From JBHOQX01 sp042408595 (GTDB lineage Bacteria; Chloroflexota; Chloroflexia; Chloroflexales; Roseiflexaceae), in the NCBI GenBank assembly GCA_042408595.1, contig JBHOQX010000018.1:1-25109 (forward strand): a stretch of DNA of 25,109 bases. The letters run 5' to 3'. Below, in pieces: positions 1-9,300 of this stretch. The position numbers and the translations under genes are program-made. The notes under the pieces are model-generated. The model had not been told where the DNA came from, ran no database searches, and saw only the letters and a list, made by a program, of their open reading frames with translations. The first letter of the stretch is position 1. The number at the start of each line of letters is the position of its first letter.

Positions 1-1473
1 GACGTGCTCGGTGTGGCGCAGGTCGGGCGCGCCGACAGCTTCTTCGCGCTGGGGGGCGACTCGATCCTGGCGATCCAGGTGATCGCCCGGGCGCGGCAGG
101 CCGGGCTGCACCTGGCGCCGCGCGACCTGTTCCAGCACCCGGCGCTGGCCGCGCTGGCCGCACAGGCCGACGCCGCGCGCCCGGACCACGACGGCGCTGC
201 GGCCAGCGGCGACGCGCCGCTCACCGCCGGGCAGCGGGCCGTGCTGGCGCAACCCGAGCCGGAGCGCTCCACCGACGCGCTGTTGCTCGACCTGCCGCAG
301 CCGCTCGACCGGTCGGTGCTTCAAGCGGCGCTCAACGCGCTGCTCCGCCACCACGACGCGCTGCGCCTGCGCCTCCGTGCCGATGGCGCCGGCGGCTGGC
401 GCCAGGAGATCCCGCCGCCGGGCGATGAGCCCGCGCCGCTGGAGTGGCACGATCTGTCGAGCCTGCCGGCTGCGCACCGGCCGGCGGCTATCACCGAGCG
501 GATCGCCGCGGCGCGGCAGCACTTCGCGCTGGAACGCGGGCCGCAGCTGCGCACCGCCTACTTCGCCTGTGGCGGCCAGGCCGACCAACTGCTGATCGCG
601 GCGCACCGGCTCGCCGTCGATGCCGAGTCGTGGCCGATCCTGCTGACCGATATGCACACCGCCTACCGTCAGGCGGCGGCCGGCGAGCCGGTGCGCCTGC
701 CACCACGAACGGCGCCGTTCCGCGCCTGGGCGGCGTGGGCCGCCGGCCAGGCCGTCGCGGCGCCGGCCGCCACCCAGTGCCCCGCCGTGGCCCGGCCCGC
801 CGCACGGGCGGTGGCGATGGCGGCGCTGCCGGCCGCCGCGACCGCGGCGCTGCTGGAGGATGCGACGCTGGCGCGGATCGCATGGGAGGAGTTGGTGCTG
901 GCGGCGCTGGCCCGGACGTTGGGGGAGCGCCTGGGCGTGGCGGAGGTATTGGTCGAGGTGTGCGGCAGCGCCCGTGGGCTCGCGGCGGAGATCGACGTAT
1001 CGCGCACCGTCGGCAACTTCGAGTGGCGCTGGCCGCTGCGGCTGGCGGCCGGGGCGGACGCGCCGGAGGGTGCCCGCATGGCATGGCATGGACTGCCGGA
1101 GCGGGCGTTGCGCGAGCCGCCGCCCCCGCTGGCGCCGGACATCCGCTGTACGGTGCGGCGGGAGATGGACACCGGCTTGCCGCTCGCGCCACGCTGCCTG
1201 CCGCCGGATCGCACGGCCGACCTGCCGGCCCGATTCGACATTGCGGGTATGCTCTCCGGCGAGACGTTCCGGCTGGCCTGGGGGTATGACCCGGCGCGCG
1301 ACGACGCCGCGGCGGTGGATCGCATGGCGGCGCACCTGCTGGCCACCATGCGCGAGCTTGCGGCGGAGCGCCGCGCCGCGCCGCCCGGGTATGCCGCCGA
1401 AGAGTATGCCGCCTTCGGCTGGACAGAGGAGGACCTCGACGACTTTTTAAGCAAGCTGGCGGGCGGCCCATAA
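1..1473 (+). CDS. NRPS C-terminal fragment: carrier (T) domain plus degenerate epimerization-like domain (partial)
   Basis: The gene enters from the left edge and stops at TAA 1471-1473, so its start is not seen. The first ~50 residues are a peptidyl carrier domain with the phosphopantetheine site GGDSI (about codon 19), the form usual in carriers that precede epimerization domains. The next ~410 residues resemble an epimerization (E) domain: LRHHDALRLRLR near the start, AHRLAVDAESW at the position of the active-site motif, and RTVG further on. The motif should be HHxxxDG; here the second His is Arg (CGG 607-609) and the Gly is Ala. The late NYLGQF motif is absent, replaced by ARFDIAG. By comparison, the E domain of the large NRPS downstream has all these motifs. 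The protein ends in an acidic tail, FGWTEEDLDDFLSKL, that may be a docking segment. I infer an NRPS subunit whose E domain is probably inactive, or reused as a structural or recruiting domain. Confidence 0.88.
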   Translation, partial: DVLGVAQVGRADSFFALGGDSILAIQVIARARQAGLHLAPRDLFQHPALAALAAQADAARPDHDGAAASGDAPLTAGQRAVLAQPEPERSTDALLLDLPQPLDRSVLQAALNALLRHHDALRLRLRADGAGGWRQEIPPPGDEPAPLEWHDLSSLPAAHRPAAITERIAAARQHFALERGPQLRTAYFACGGQADQLLIAAHRLAVDAESWPILLTDMHTAYRQAAAGEPVRLPPRTAPFRAWAAWAAGQAVAAPAATQCPAVARPAARAVAMAALPAAATAALLEDATLARIAWEELVLAALARTLGERLGVAEVLVEVCGSARGLAAEIDVSRTVGNFEWRWPLRLAAGADAPEGARMAWHGLPERALREPPPPLAPDIRCTVRREMDTGLPLAPRCLPPDRTADLPARFDIAGMLSGETFRLAWGYDPARDDAAAVDRMAAHLLATMRELAAERRAAPPGYAAEEYAAFGWTEEDLDDFLSKLAGGP

Positions 1474-1562
1474 TCGATCGCGGCCGCGTAGCGAACCGCA
1501 CAGCCTGGCGCGCCCGACCCGCCCTGACATCGAAGGAACGCTGGAGCATAGCTGGAGCACCA

Positions 1563-3320
1563 ATGACGACCACAACCAGGCATACGACGACCACCTCTTC
1601 TTTTCTGATCGAACCCTGCGGCGGCAGGCTGGTGAACCTGCTCGTTCCGGGCGACGAGCGCGAATCGCTCAAGGATTACGCCGCCCGGCTGCCGTCTGTG
1701 CAGATCTCGGAGCGGGTCGCCTGCGACCTGGAACTGCTCGCCACCGGCGGCTTCTCGCCGCTCAGCGGCTTTATGGGCTGGGCAGACTACGCGCGGGTGC
1801 TGGACGAGATGCGACTCGCTAACGGCCATCTCTTCCCCATCCCGGTGACGCTGCCGGTCGAGCGCGGGGCGGCGCTGCTGGATCGCGAGATCGCGCTGCG
1901 CGACGCCCGCAACGAACTGCTGGCGGTGATGGCCGTCGAAGAGGCCTATGCGTGGAGCCGCGACGAACTGGCGCGGGCCGTGCTCCACACGACCGACGTG
2001 CGCCACCCGCTGGTGGCAGAGATGCACCGCTGGGGGCCGGTGAACATCGCCGGGCGGCTGCGGGTGCTGCAACTCCCGCCGCGTTACGACTTCCAGCATC
2101 TGCGGCTGACGCCGGCGCAGACGCGCGACCGGCTGCGGGCATTGGGCCACCGCAACGTCGTCGCGTTTCAGACGCGCAACCCGCTGCACCGCGCCCACGA
2201 AGAACTGACCAAGCGCGCCGCCCGCGCGGTGGACGGGACGCTGCTGCTCCACCCCGTCGTCGGGATGACCAGGCCGGGGGATGTCGATCACTTCACGCGG
2301 GTGCGCGCCTACCAGGTGCTGGTGGAGCGCTACTACGAGCCGGACCGGGTGCTGCTGGCGCTGCTGCCGCTGGCGATGCGCATGGCCGGCCCACGCGAGG
2401 CGCTGTGGCACGCCCTCATTCGGCGCAACTTCGGCGCAAACCATTTCGTCGTCGGGCGCGACCATGCCGGGCCGGGAGTCGACTCGCACGGGCGGCCGTT
2501 CTACGGCCCGTACGATGCGCAGGAACTGGTCGAGCAGCACGCCGCGGAGCTGGAGATGGGCGTGGTGCGCTTCAGCGAGATGGTCTATCTGACGGACGAA
2601 CGCCGCTACGAGGAAGTCACCCGCGTGCCGCCGGGCGCGCCGGTCGTGTCGATCTCCGGGACACAGGTGCGCGATACCTATCTCAATCAGGGGCGGCGGC
2701 TGCCGGAATGGTTCACCCGCCCGGAGGTCGCCGATATCCTGGCGGAGAGCTACCCGCCGCGGCATCGGCAGGGGGTGTGTGTCTGGTTCACCGGCCTGAG
2801 CGGCGCGGGGAAGTCGACGACCGCCGAGATTTTGACGGTGTTGCTGATGGAGCGCGGCCGGCAGGTGACGCTGCTCGACGGCGACGTCGTACGCACCCAT
2901 CTGTCGAAGGGGCTCGGCTTCAGCCGCGAGGACCGCGACACGAACATCCGGCGGATCGGCTTTGTAGCAAGCGAGATCGTGCGGCACGGCGGCGTGGTGA
3001 TCTGCGCGGCGGTCAGCCCGTATCGCGCCACCCGCAGCGATGTGCGCATCATGGTGGGGAGCGACAGTTTCGTCGAGGTGTTTGTGGATACCCCGCTGGC
3101 GGTGTGCGAGCAGCGCGACGTGAAGGGCATGTACGCGAAGGCGCGGCGCGGCGAGATCAGCGGATTCACCGGGATCGACGACCCGTACGAGCCGCCGGAG
3201 GCGCCGGAGGTCACCCTGGACACAGTGGCACACGGGCCGGAAGCGAACGCCTACCGGGTGCTGGATCACCTGATCGCCTGCGGCTTCGTGCGCGACCATG
3301 GGCCGCGCGTGCGGGATTAA
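1563..3320 (+). CDS. Bifunctional ATP sulfurylase / APS kinase (PAPS synthase)
   Basis: This 585-residue fusion makes the sulfate donor PAPS in two cytoplasmic steps: sulfate plus ATP to APS, then phosphorylation of APS. Residues ~15-395 are ATP sulfurylase, with the nucleotide motifs QTRNPLHRAHE (203-213) and GRDHAG (298-303). Residues ~400-585 are APS kinase with an intact P-loop GLSGAGKST (411-419), then DGD, the RDTNIRRIG segment and SGFTGIDDPYE, so the kinase half looks active, unlike the decayed kinase-like domain of fungal ATP sulfurylases. The order sulfurylase-kinase is as in the Aquifex-type fusion. The ATG at 1563 follows GGAG-containing sequence; the first residues are a Thr-rich leader. 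It lies 89 bp after an NRPS gene, and a sulfotransferase follows downstream. That suggests PAPS supply for product sulfation rather than only sulfur assimilation, though a housekeeping role cannot be excluded. Confidence 0.93.
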   Translation: MTTTTRHTTTTSSFLIEPCGGRLVNLLVPGDERESLKDYAARLPSVQISERVACDLELLATGGFSPLSGFMGWADYARVLDEMRLANGHLFPIPVTLPVERGAALLDREIALRDARNELLAVMAVEEAYAWSRDELARAVLHTTDVRHPLVAEMHRWGPVNIAGRLRVLQLPPRYDFQHLRLTPAQTRDRLRALGHRNVVAFQTRNPLHRAHEELTKRAARAVDGTLLLHPVVGMTRPGDVDHFTRVRAYQVLVERYYEPDRVLLALLPLAMRMAGPREALWHALIRRNFGANHFVVGRDHAGPGVDSHGRPFYGPYDAQELVEQHAAELEMGVVRFSEMVYLTDERRYEEVTRVPPGAPVVSISGTQVRDTYLNQGRRLPEWFTRPEVADILAESYPPRHRQGVCVWFTGLSGAGKSTTAEILTVLLMERGRQVTLLDGDVVRTHLSKGLGFSREDRDTNIRRIGFVASEIVRHGGVVICAAVSPYRATRSDVRIMVGSDSFVEVFVDTPLAVCEQRDVKGMYAKARRGEISGFTGIDDPYEPPEAPEVTLDTVAHGPEANAYRVLDHLIACGFVRDHGPRVRD

Positions 3321-3337
3321 CAGGACATACGCGGTGG

Positions 3338-3370
3338 GGGGTTGATGGGGGCGTCTCCCCTCCGAACCCC
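3338..3370 (+). terminator. Hairpin just after the PAPS synthase gene, possible terminator
   Basis: A two-level hairpin starts 17 bp after the stop codon. The outer stem is GGGGTT (3338-3343) with AACCCC (3365-3370). The inner stem is GA-T-GGGG (3344-3350) with CCCCTC (3357-3362), around the loop GCGTCT. No clear T-run follows, so it is not a textbook intrinsic terminator. Confidence 0.35.
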
Positions 3371-3428
3371 ATTCTTGGGCGCGCCCACGGCGCAGGCGAC
3401 CGCGGACGTCCTGGGAAGAACGGACCGG

Positions 3429-3464
3429 CGGCGGGAGAGGTTCGATCGCGTGCCTCTCCCGCCG
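3429..3464 (+). terminator. Perfect 12-bp inverted repeat upstream of the protease gene
   Basis: CGGCGGGAGAGG (3429-3440) pairs without mismatch with CCTCTCCCGCCG (3453-3464) around a 12-nt loop. It sits between the PAPS synthase and protease genes, about 53 bp before the protease start. No T-run follows. It could end or attenuate transcription from the upstream genes, or form a 5' leader structure on the protease mRNA. The structure is seen directly; the role is inferred. Confidence 0.4.
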
Positions 3465-3507
3465 GTTGCCAGCCACAATGACGTGTCGGTCGGATGAGCA
3501 CAGACAC

Positions 3508-3513
3508 AGGAGA
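3508..3513 (+). promoter_or_regulatory. Ribosome binding site AGGAGA that sets the protease start
   Basis: AGGAGA lies 4 nt before the ATG at 3518. An in-frame ATG at 3494 has no comparable site and would add eight polar residues before a typical signal peptide, so 3518 is preferred. Confidence 0.6.
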
Positions 3514-3517
3514 TACG

Positions 3518-6100
3518 ATGCGTACCAGGCTCTATCGCGTCGCCGTCGCTGCCATCGTCTTCGCCATGACGATCGGGTTCGCCTTCGAGCCGGGGCCGGT
3601 GGCCGCGCAGGGGCGCGCGGCGCCCATTCGCCTGCGGGCGGCCACCTTCGCCCCGGCGCTCGGGGAGCGCCCGAGCATCCCGGCGCGCCTGACGCGGGCC
3701 GGCTACGCTGCTGGCGAGCGCGGCTACTACCTCGTCCAGTTCCGTGGGCCGGTGCAGCAGGCCTGGAAGGATGCGCTTCCCGCGCAGGGGGCGGATGTGC
3801 TCGGCTACCTGCCGGACAACGCCTTCAAGGTGCGGATGACCCCGGCCGTCGCGGCGCGGGTACAGGCCCTTGGGGAGGTCGCCTGGGTGGGGATGTTCGA
3901 GCCGGCGTTCAAGTTCGACCCGGCGGCGATCCGCGACGGGCCGGCGATCTACACCGTGCGGATCGAGCGCGGCGCGAACGCAGCCGGCGCGGTGCAGCAG
4001 ATCGCCGCGGCTCGCGGCATGCCACTGGCGGTCGTCGCGCCGGACAAGGTGCAGGTGATCGCTGATCGCGCCCAGATCGAGGCCGTGGCCCGCGTGCTGG
4101 ATGTGGCCTGGATCGAGCCGTACACCGTGTACCAGAAGCACAACGAGTACGGCGGCGGGCAGATCATCGGCGGGGTGATCGCCAACACCCGCGGCTACGA
4201 CGGCTCGACGCAGATCGCCGCGGTGGCGGATACCGGCCTCGGCGGCGGGACGCCCGCGACCGCGCACCGCGACATCCCATCCGGCCGGATCGTCCAGATC
4301 AACAACTGGCCCGGCACGGCCGATAGCTGCTTCCAGACGATTTACGACGACGGCGCGATCGATGTGGATAGCGGCCACGGCACGCACGTCGCCGGCTCGG
4401 TGCTCGGCGGCGGCGACCCCGGCGGCTTCGGCAAGGGCGTCGCACCCGCCGCCCGGCTGGTCTTCCAGGCGACGGAGAACTACGTCATCACCAGCAATTT
4501 CTGCAAGTTCCTCGGCTATCCGAACGGCTACTACCTCACCGGCCTGCCCGCCGACCTCAACCAACTCTTCCAGCAGGCCTACGACCAGGGCGCGCGCATC
4601 CATGCCAACTCGTGGGGCTCGGCCGCGGCAGGCGATTACAACGCCAACAGCGCTGAGGCCGACCAGTTCACCTGGAACAAGAAGGACATGACGATCACCT
4701 TCTCGGCGGGGAACGAGGGCGCGGACGCCAACGCCGACGGCGTGGTGGACAACGACTCGATCGGCTCGCCGGCGACCGCCAAGAACGTGATCACGATCGG
4801 CGCCAGCGAGAACGACCGGCAGGGGCACTACGAGTGCGACACCGGCCTGACCTATACCTCGCGCGATACCAGCTACCAGAACGGGCAGACCTGCGCCAGC
4901 ATGGGCGGGCAGAACCTGCTCGGCACGCCGCGCCAGCGCTGGGGCTTCACCGCCAACCCGATCGCCGACGACCCGACCGCCGGCAACGCCGAGCAGATGG
5001 CGGCCTTCTCCAGCCGCGGCCCGACGGACGACGGCCGCATCAAACCGGACGTCGTCGCGCCAGGTACCTGGGTGCTCTCGGCCTACTCCGATAATTACCA
5101 GGAAGGGTACGACAGCAGCACCAACCCGCGCAACGGCGCGTACCAGTCGGACGGCTGGGGCATTCCGCGCAACGCCTACTACAAGTACTTCGGCGGTACC
5201 TCGATGTCGAACCCGCTGGCGGCCGGCGCGGCGGCGGTCGTGCGCGACTTCTACACCAAGGCGAAAGGGGTGAGCGCCAGTTCCGCGTTGGTCAAGGCGA
5301 CCCTGATCAACTCGGCGGTCGATCTGTTGGATGAAAACAACGACGGCGCGAACGACAACGACTACCCCATCCCGAACAACCACGAGGGTTGGGGCCGGAT
5401 CAACCTCGACAACGCGACCGACGGCACCGCCCAGTTCGTCGACAACGCCAGCGGCCTCGGCACCGGCGGCAGCGCCAGCTACAGCTACACCGCGCTCGGC
5501 GGCGCGCCGCTGAAGATCACGCTGGTGTGGACCGACTATCCCTCGACCGAGTCGGCGGCGAAGAACCTGGTCAACGACCTGAACCTGGTCGTCACCGGGC
5601 CGGGCAGCGTGCAGTACCGCGGCAACGTCTTCAGCGGCGGCTGGTCGGCCACCGGCGGCAGCGCCGACACCACCAACAACGTCGAGAACGTGTACATCCA
5701 GAACCCGGCGGCCGGCGGCAGTTGGACGGTGCAGATCAGCGGCGCGAATGTCCCGAACGGCCCGCAGCCGTTCGCGCTGGTGGTGGATGGCGTGCAGACC
5801 GCGGCCCCGCCGCCCGCACCCACCGCACCGACGGACCTGAGCGCCGCGGCGGCCTCCAGCAGCCAGATCAACCTGAGCTGGACGGACAACGCCAACAACG
5901 AGGACGGCTTCAAGATCGAGCGCTGCCAGGGCAGCGGCTGCACCAACTTCGCGCAGATCGCGACGACCGGCGCGAATGTGACAACCTACCAGGATACCGG
6001 GCGTAGCCCACGGACGTATTACCGCTACCGGGTGCGGGCCTACAACGTGGCGGGCAATTCGGCCTATTCGAACACGGTGCAGATCCGCACGCCGCGATAG
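3518..6100 (+). CDS. Secreted subtilisin-family (S8) serine protease with C-terminal beta-sandwich and fibronectin III domain
   Basis: An 860-residue exported endopeptidase. Residues 1-~33 are a signal peptide (basic RTRLYR, hydrophobic core, VAAQG cleavage region). Two propeptide-like stretches follow, at ~70-130 (from YYLVQFRGP) and ~145-205 (from IYTVRIERG). The catalytic domain carries Asp238 (AVADTGL), His287 (GHGTHVAGS), oxyanion Asn399 (SAGNEG) and Ser562 (GGTSMSNP), a complete triad. After it comes a beta-sandwich (LKITLVWTDYP) like that of KP-43-type alkaline proteases, then a fibronectin type III domain (~765-860, ending VQIRTPR). DxDG-like Asn/Asp-rich stretches suggest calcium binding. 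It lies between two NRPS genes on the same strand. It could be an unrelated exoenzyme, a protease that matures or destroys the peptide product, or part of self-protection. The family call is firm; the link to the cluster is inference. Confidence 0.93.
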   Translation: MRTRLYRVAVAAIVFAMTIGFAFEPGPVAAQGRAAPIRLRAATFAPALGERPSIPARLTRAGYAAGERGYYLVQFRGPVQQAWKDALPAQGADVLGYLPDNAFKVRMTPAVAARVQALGEVAWVGMFEPAFKFDPAAIRDGPAIYTVRIERGANAAGAVQQIAAARGMPLAVVAPDKVQVIADRAQIEAVARVLDVAWIEPYTVYQKHNEYGGGQIIGGVIANTRGYDGSTQIAAVADTGLGGGTPATAHRDIPSGRIVQINNWPGTADSCFQTIYDDGAIDVDSGHGTHVAGSVLGGGDPGGFGKGVAPAARLVFQATENYVITSNFCKFLGYPNGYYLTGLPADLNQLFQQAYDQGARIHANSWGSAAAGDYNANSAEADQFTWNKKDMTITFSAGNEGADANADGVVDNDSIGSPATAKNVITIGASENDRQGHYECDTGLTYTSRDTSYQNGQTCASMGGQNLLGTPRQRWGFTANPIADDPTAGNAEQMAAFSSRGPTDDGRIKPDVVAPGTWVLSAYSDNYQEGYDSSTNPRNGAYQSDGWGIPRNAYYKYFGGTSMSNPLAAGAAAVVRDFYTKAKGVSASSALVKATLINSAVDLLDENNDGANDNDYPIPNNHEGWGRINLDNATDGTAQFVDNASGLGTGGSASYSYTALGGAPLKITLVWTDYPSTESAAKNLVNDLNLVVTGPGSVQYRGNVFSGGWSATGGSADTTNNVENVYIQNPAAGGSWTVQISGANVPNGPQPFALVVDGVQTAAPPPAPTAPTDLSAAAASSSQINLSWTDNANNEDGFKIERCQGSGCTNFAQIATTGANVTTYQDTGRSPRTYYRYRVRAYNVAGNSAYSNTVQIRTPR

Positions 6101-6339
6101 GAATGGAGGAGTGCGTCGTGCGTCGTCGGTAGCAGGTTCGTCCCCTACACAGGACGCGCGACCACGGACTGCTTCGTTGGGTTGGCGCACGTGCCGTGCG
6201 CGTCGCGGCCCGGCCAGGATCGAAGGCCATTCGGCCCCCTGCCGGCCCGGAGGGCTTTGTTTCCTGGCCGAGGGCTTCGGCCCGAGCGCGCCAACATCTG
6301 TACACAGGACAACTACGCACGACGAAACAGGCAACCCAG
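6101..6339 (+). other. Intergenic region before the large NRPS
   Basis: These 239 bp are open in the NRPS frame, but the encoded sequence (Arg/Pro/Gly-rich) shows no domain. The NRPS is therefore started at ATG 6340, where condensation-domain homology begins. The region has a heptamer doublet GTGCGTC x2 (6111-6124). It also has an inverted repeat GCGCACG/CGTGCGC with a 3-nt loop (6185-6201) and a weak GGCCC/GGGCT hairpin followed by TTGTTT (6244-6262) that might act as a poor terminator. No convincing promoter was recognised. Confidence 0.4.
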
Positions 6340-9300
6340 ATGGCTTCAAAGAACATCGAGGATTTCTACCCGCTCGCGCCGCTGCAGCAGGGCATGCTGT
6401 TTCACAGCCTGCTCGCGCCCGAGAGCGGCGTGTACATCGGGCAGCTTCGCTGTACGCTTACCGGCGATCTGGACGTTGCCGCCTTTCGGCGGGCGTGGGA
6501 GCGGGTGGTCGAGCGCCACGCCACCCTGCGCACCGCCTTCGTCGTCGGCGAGTTGAAGGAGCCGGTGCAGGTTGTGCAACGGCAGGTCGCGCTGCCGCTG
6601 GACCTGCACGACTGGCAGGGGCTCGCTCCGCCCGAGCAGGACGCCCGGCTCCAGGACTACCTGGCGGAAGACGCCCGGCGGGGCTTCGCGCTCGATACCG
6701 CACCGCTGCTGCGCCTGGCGCTCTTCCGCACCGGCCTGGACGAGCATCGCCTCGTCTGGACATACCACCACATCTTGTTCGACGGCTGGTCGCTCCCGCT
6801 CATCCTGCGCGAGGTCTTCGCCAGCTACGCGGCCTTCCGCGCCGGGCGCATCCCGGTACTGCCGCCGCCGCGCCCGTATCGGGCCTACATCGCCTGGCTA
6901 CGCCGGCAGGACCCCGCCGCCGCCGAGGCGTTCTGGCGGCGCGAGCTGGCCGGCTTCCGCACCCCGACGCCGCTGGCCGTTGCTCGGCAGCCGGTGGGCG
7001 AATCCGAACATGCCGAGCGCGACATGCGGTTGGACGCCGACCTCACCCGCGCACTCGATGGCCTGGCGCGCCGCCGCGGCGTGACGCTCAACACCGTCGT
7101 CCAGGGCGCCTGGGCGCTGCTGCTCAGCCGCTACAGCGGGGATGACGACGTGGTCTTCGGCGCGACCGTCTCGGGGCGGCCAGCGGAGCTGCCCGGCGCA
7201 GACGAGATCGTCGGGCTGTTCATCAACACACTGCCGGTGCGCGTGGCCGTGCCGGACGACGCGCCGGCGATCGAGTGGCTCCGAGCGCTCCAGGCGCACC
7301 AGGCCGAGCTTCGCCAGTTCGAATACACGCCGCTGGTGCAGATCCAGGGGTGGAGCGAGCTTCCACCCAACACGCCGCTGTTCCAGAGCATCCTGGTGTT
7401 CGAGAACTTCCCGATCGCCGCAGCGCTGCGCGAAGATCCCGCCAACGAGCCGGCGCTGCGTGTCACCGCGGTGGACGACCGCCAGCGGACGAACTTCCCG
7501 CTGGCGCTGATCGCCTACCCCGGCGAGGAGCTGACGCTGCGCCTGGCCTACGACCGCGCCCGCTTCGACGACGCGACGATCGGACGCATGCTCGGCCATC
7601 TGCGGACGATCCTGGCGGCCGTCGTCGCGGACCCGGAGCGCCCGCTTGGCAGCGTTCCGCTGCTGACGGACGCCGAGCGCCGCCGCACGCTGATCGAGTG
7701 GAACGACACGGCGCGCGCCTTCCCGCCAGGGCTGGCCCACGACCTGATCGCCGAGCGGGCCGCCCGCACGCCGGAGGCGACCGCGCTGCGCTACGAGGGC
7801 GCGGAGCTGAGCTACCGCGATCTGAACGCGCGGGCCAACCAACTTGCCCGCCACCTGCGGCAACTCGATGTCGGGCCAGATGTGTTGGTCGGCATCCATG
7901 CCGCGCCCGCACCGGAGCTGGTGATCGCCGTGCTCGCCGTGCTGAAGGCCGGCGGCGCGTATTTGCCGCTCGACCCGGCCTACCCGCCGGAGCGGCTGCG
8001 CTTCATGCTGGAGGACGCCGCGCCGCGCGTGGTGCTGACGGACGGCGGACGGGGGGCGGGGGCGGGCGGCCAGACGATCCTCCCCGCTGGGCGGTGGGCG
8101 CTCCTCGATCTGGCCGCCGACAGGCCCGCCATCGCCCGGCAGCCAGCCACCGACCTGCCGCCCGCCGCCACGCCCGATAGCCTGGCCTATTGCATCTACA
8201 CCTCGGGCTCGACCGGCCAACCGAAGGGGACGCTGATCGAGCACCGCGGGCTGGCCAATCTGGTCCACGTCGTCAACGAGGAGTTCGCGATCACGCCCGA
8301 GAGCCGGGTGCTCCAGTTCGCCTCGTTCAATTTCGACGCGGCGGTGTCGGAGATCCTGCCGCCGCTGGCCGCCGGGGCCACACTGGTGCTCGCCCCACGC
8401 GCGCGCCTGGCCGACCCTGAGGCGCTGCTGCGGCTGCTACGCGAGGAGGCGATCAGCGTCGTGACGCTGCCCCCATCCCTGCTGGCCGTGCTGCCGGACG
8501 ACGACCTGCCGGCGCTCCGGACGGTCGTTTCGGCGGGCGAGCGTTGCGCATGGGAGATCGCCGGGCGCTGGGGACGGGGACGACGCTTTCTGAACGGCTA
8601 CGGCCCGACCGAGACGACCGTGGCCGCGTCGTATTACCACGCCGGCGTGCCTGTGCCCGATACCCGCTCTGTCCCGATCGGCCGGCCGATCGCCAACGTG
8701 ACGATGCTGGTGCTGGATCGACGCGGCGAGCCGGCTCCCGTCGGGGTCCCCGGCGAGCTGTATATCGGCGGTGTCGGCGTGGCCCGCGGCTACCTCCATC
8801 ACCCGGAGCTGACGGCGGAGAAGTTCCTTGAGGCCGGAGGCTTGAGACGCGAGGCTGGTGACGCACGCCACGCCCCAAGCCCTCAGCCTTCGGCCGCGCG
8901 CCTCTACCGCACCGGCGACCGCTGTCGCTACCTGCCAGACGGGACAATCGAATTTCTTGGCCGTGGGGACGAGCAGATCAAGCTGCGCGGCTATCGGATC
9001 GAGCCGGGCGAGATCGCCGCTGTCCTCCGTCAACATCCCGCCGTAGCCGACGCGGCGGTGGTGCTGCGCGAGGACACGCCGGGCGTGGAGCGGCTGGTGG
9101 CGTATGTCGTGCCGGGAGCCAAAGGGCAGGGGACAGGGGGCAGGGGTGCAGGAGACGCGGAGCGCGGGAGCGGGGGCGCGGGGGAGCGCGGGGACGGTGG
9201 GCGGCAGACGATGGACGAGGAGAGGGCCGCCCACCGCGCGCCGAACGTACAACGCAGCACGCTTGGTGCAGCACTCGTCACCTGGCTGCGCGAGCGATTG

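Noticed and set aside
669..3476. 935-residue open frame on the minus strand
   Set aside because: It runs antisense to the NRPS fragment and the PAPS synthase, whose proteins match known families; its own translation shows no domain and is typical of long antisense frames in GC-rich DNA.
6185..6201. Inverted repeat GCGCACG/CGTGCGC as operator
   Set aside because: A 7-bp palindrome with a 3-nt loop is easily found by chance in such GC-rich DNA, and no regulator gene or promoter elements support it.
6196..6339. N-terminal extension of the large NRPS by 48 residues
   Set aside because: The extension is Arg/Pro-rich without homology; the condensation domain begins immediately after ATG 6340, which is the natural start.
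3317..6349. 1010-residue open frame on the minus strand
   Set aside because: Antisense to the well-supported subtilase; Arg/Gly/Val-rich translation with no recognisable motif, a codon-bias shadow.
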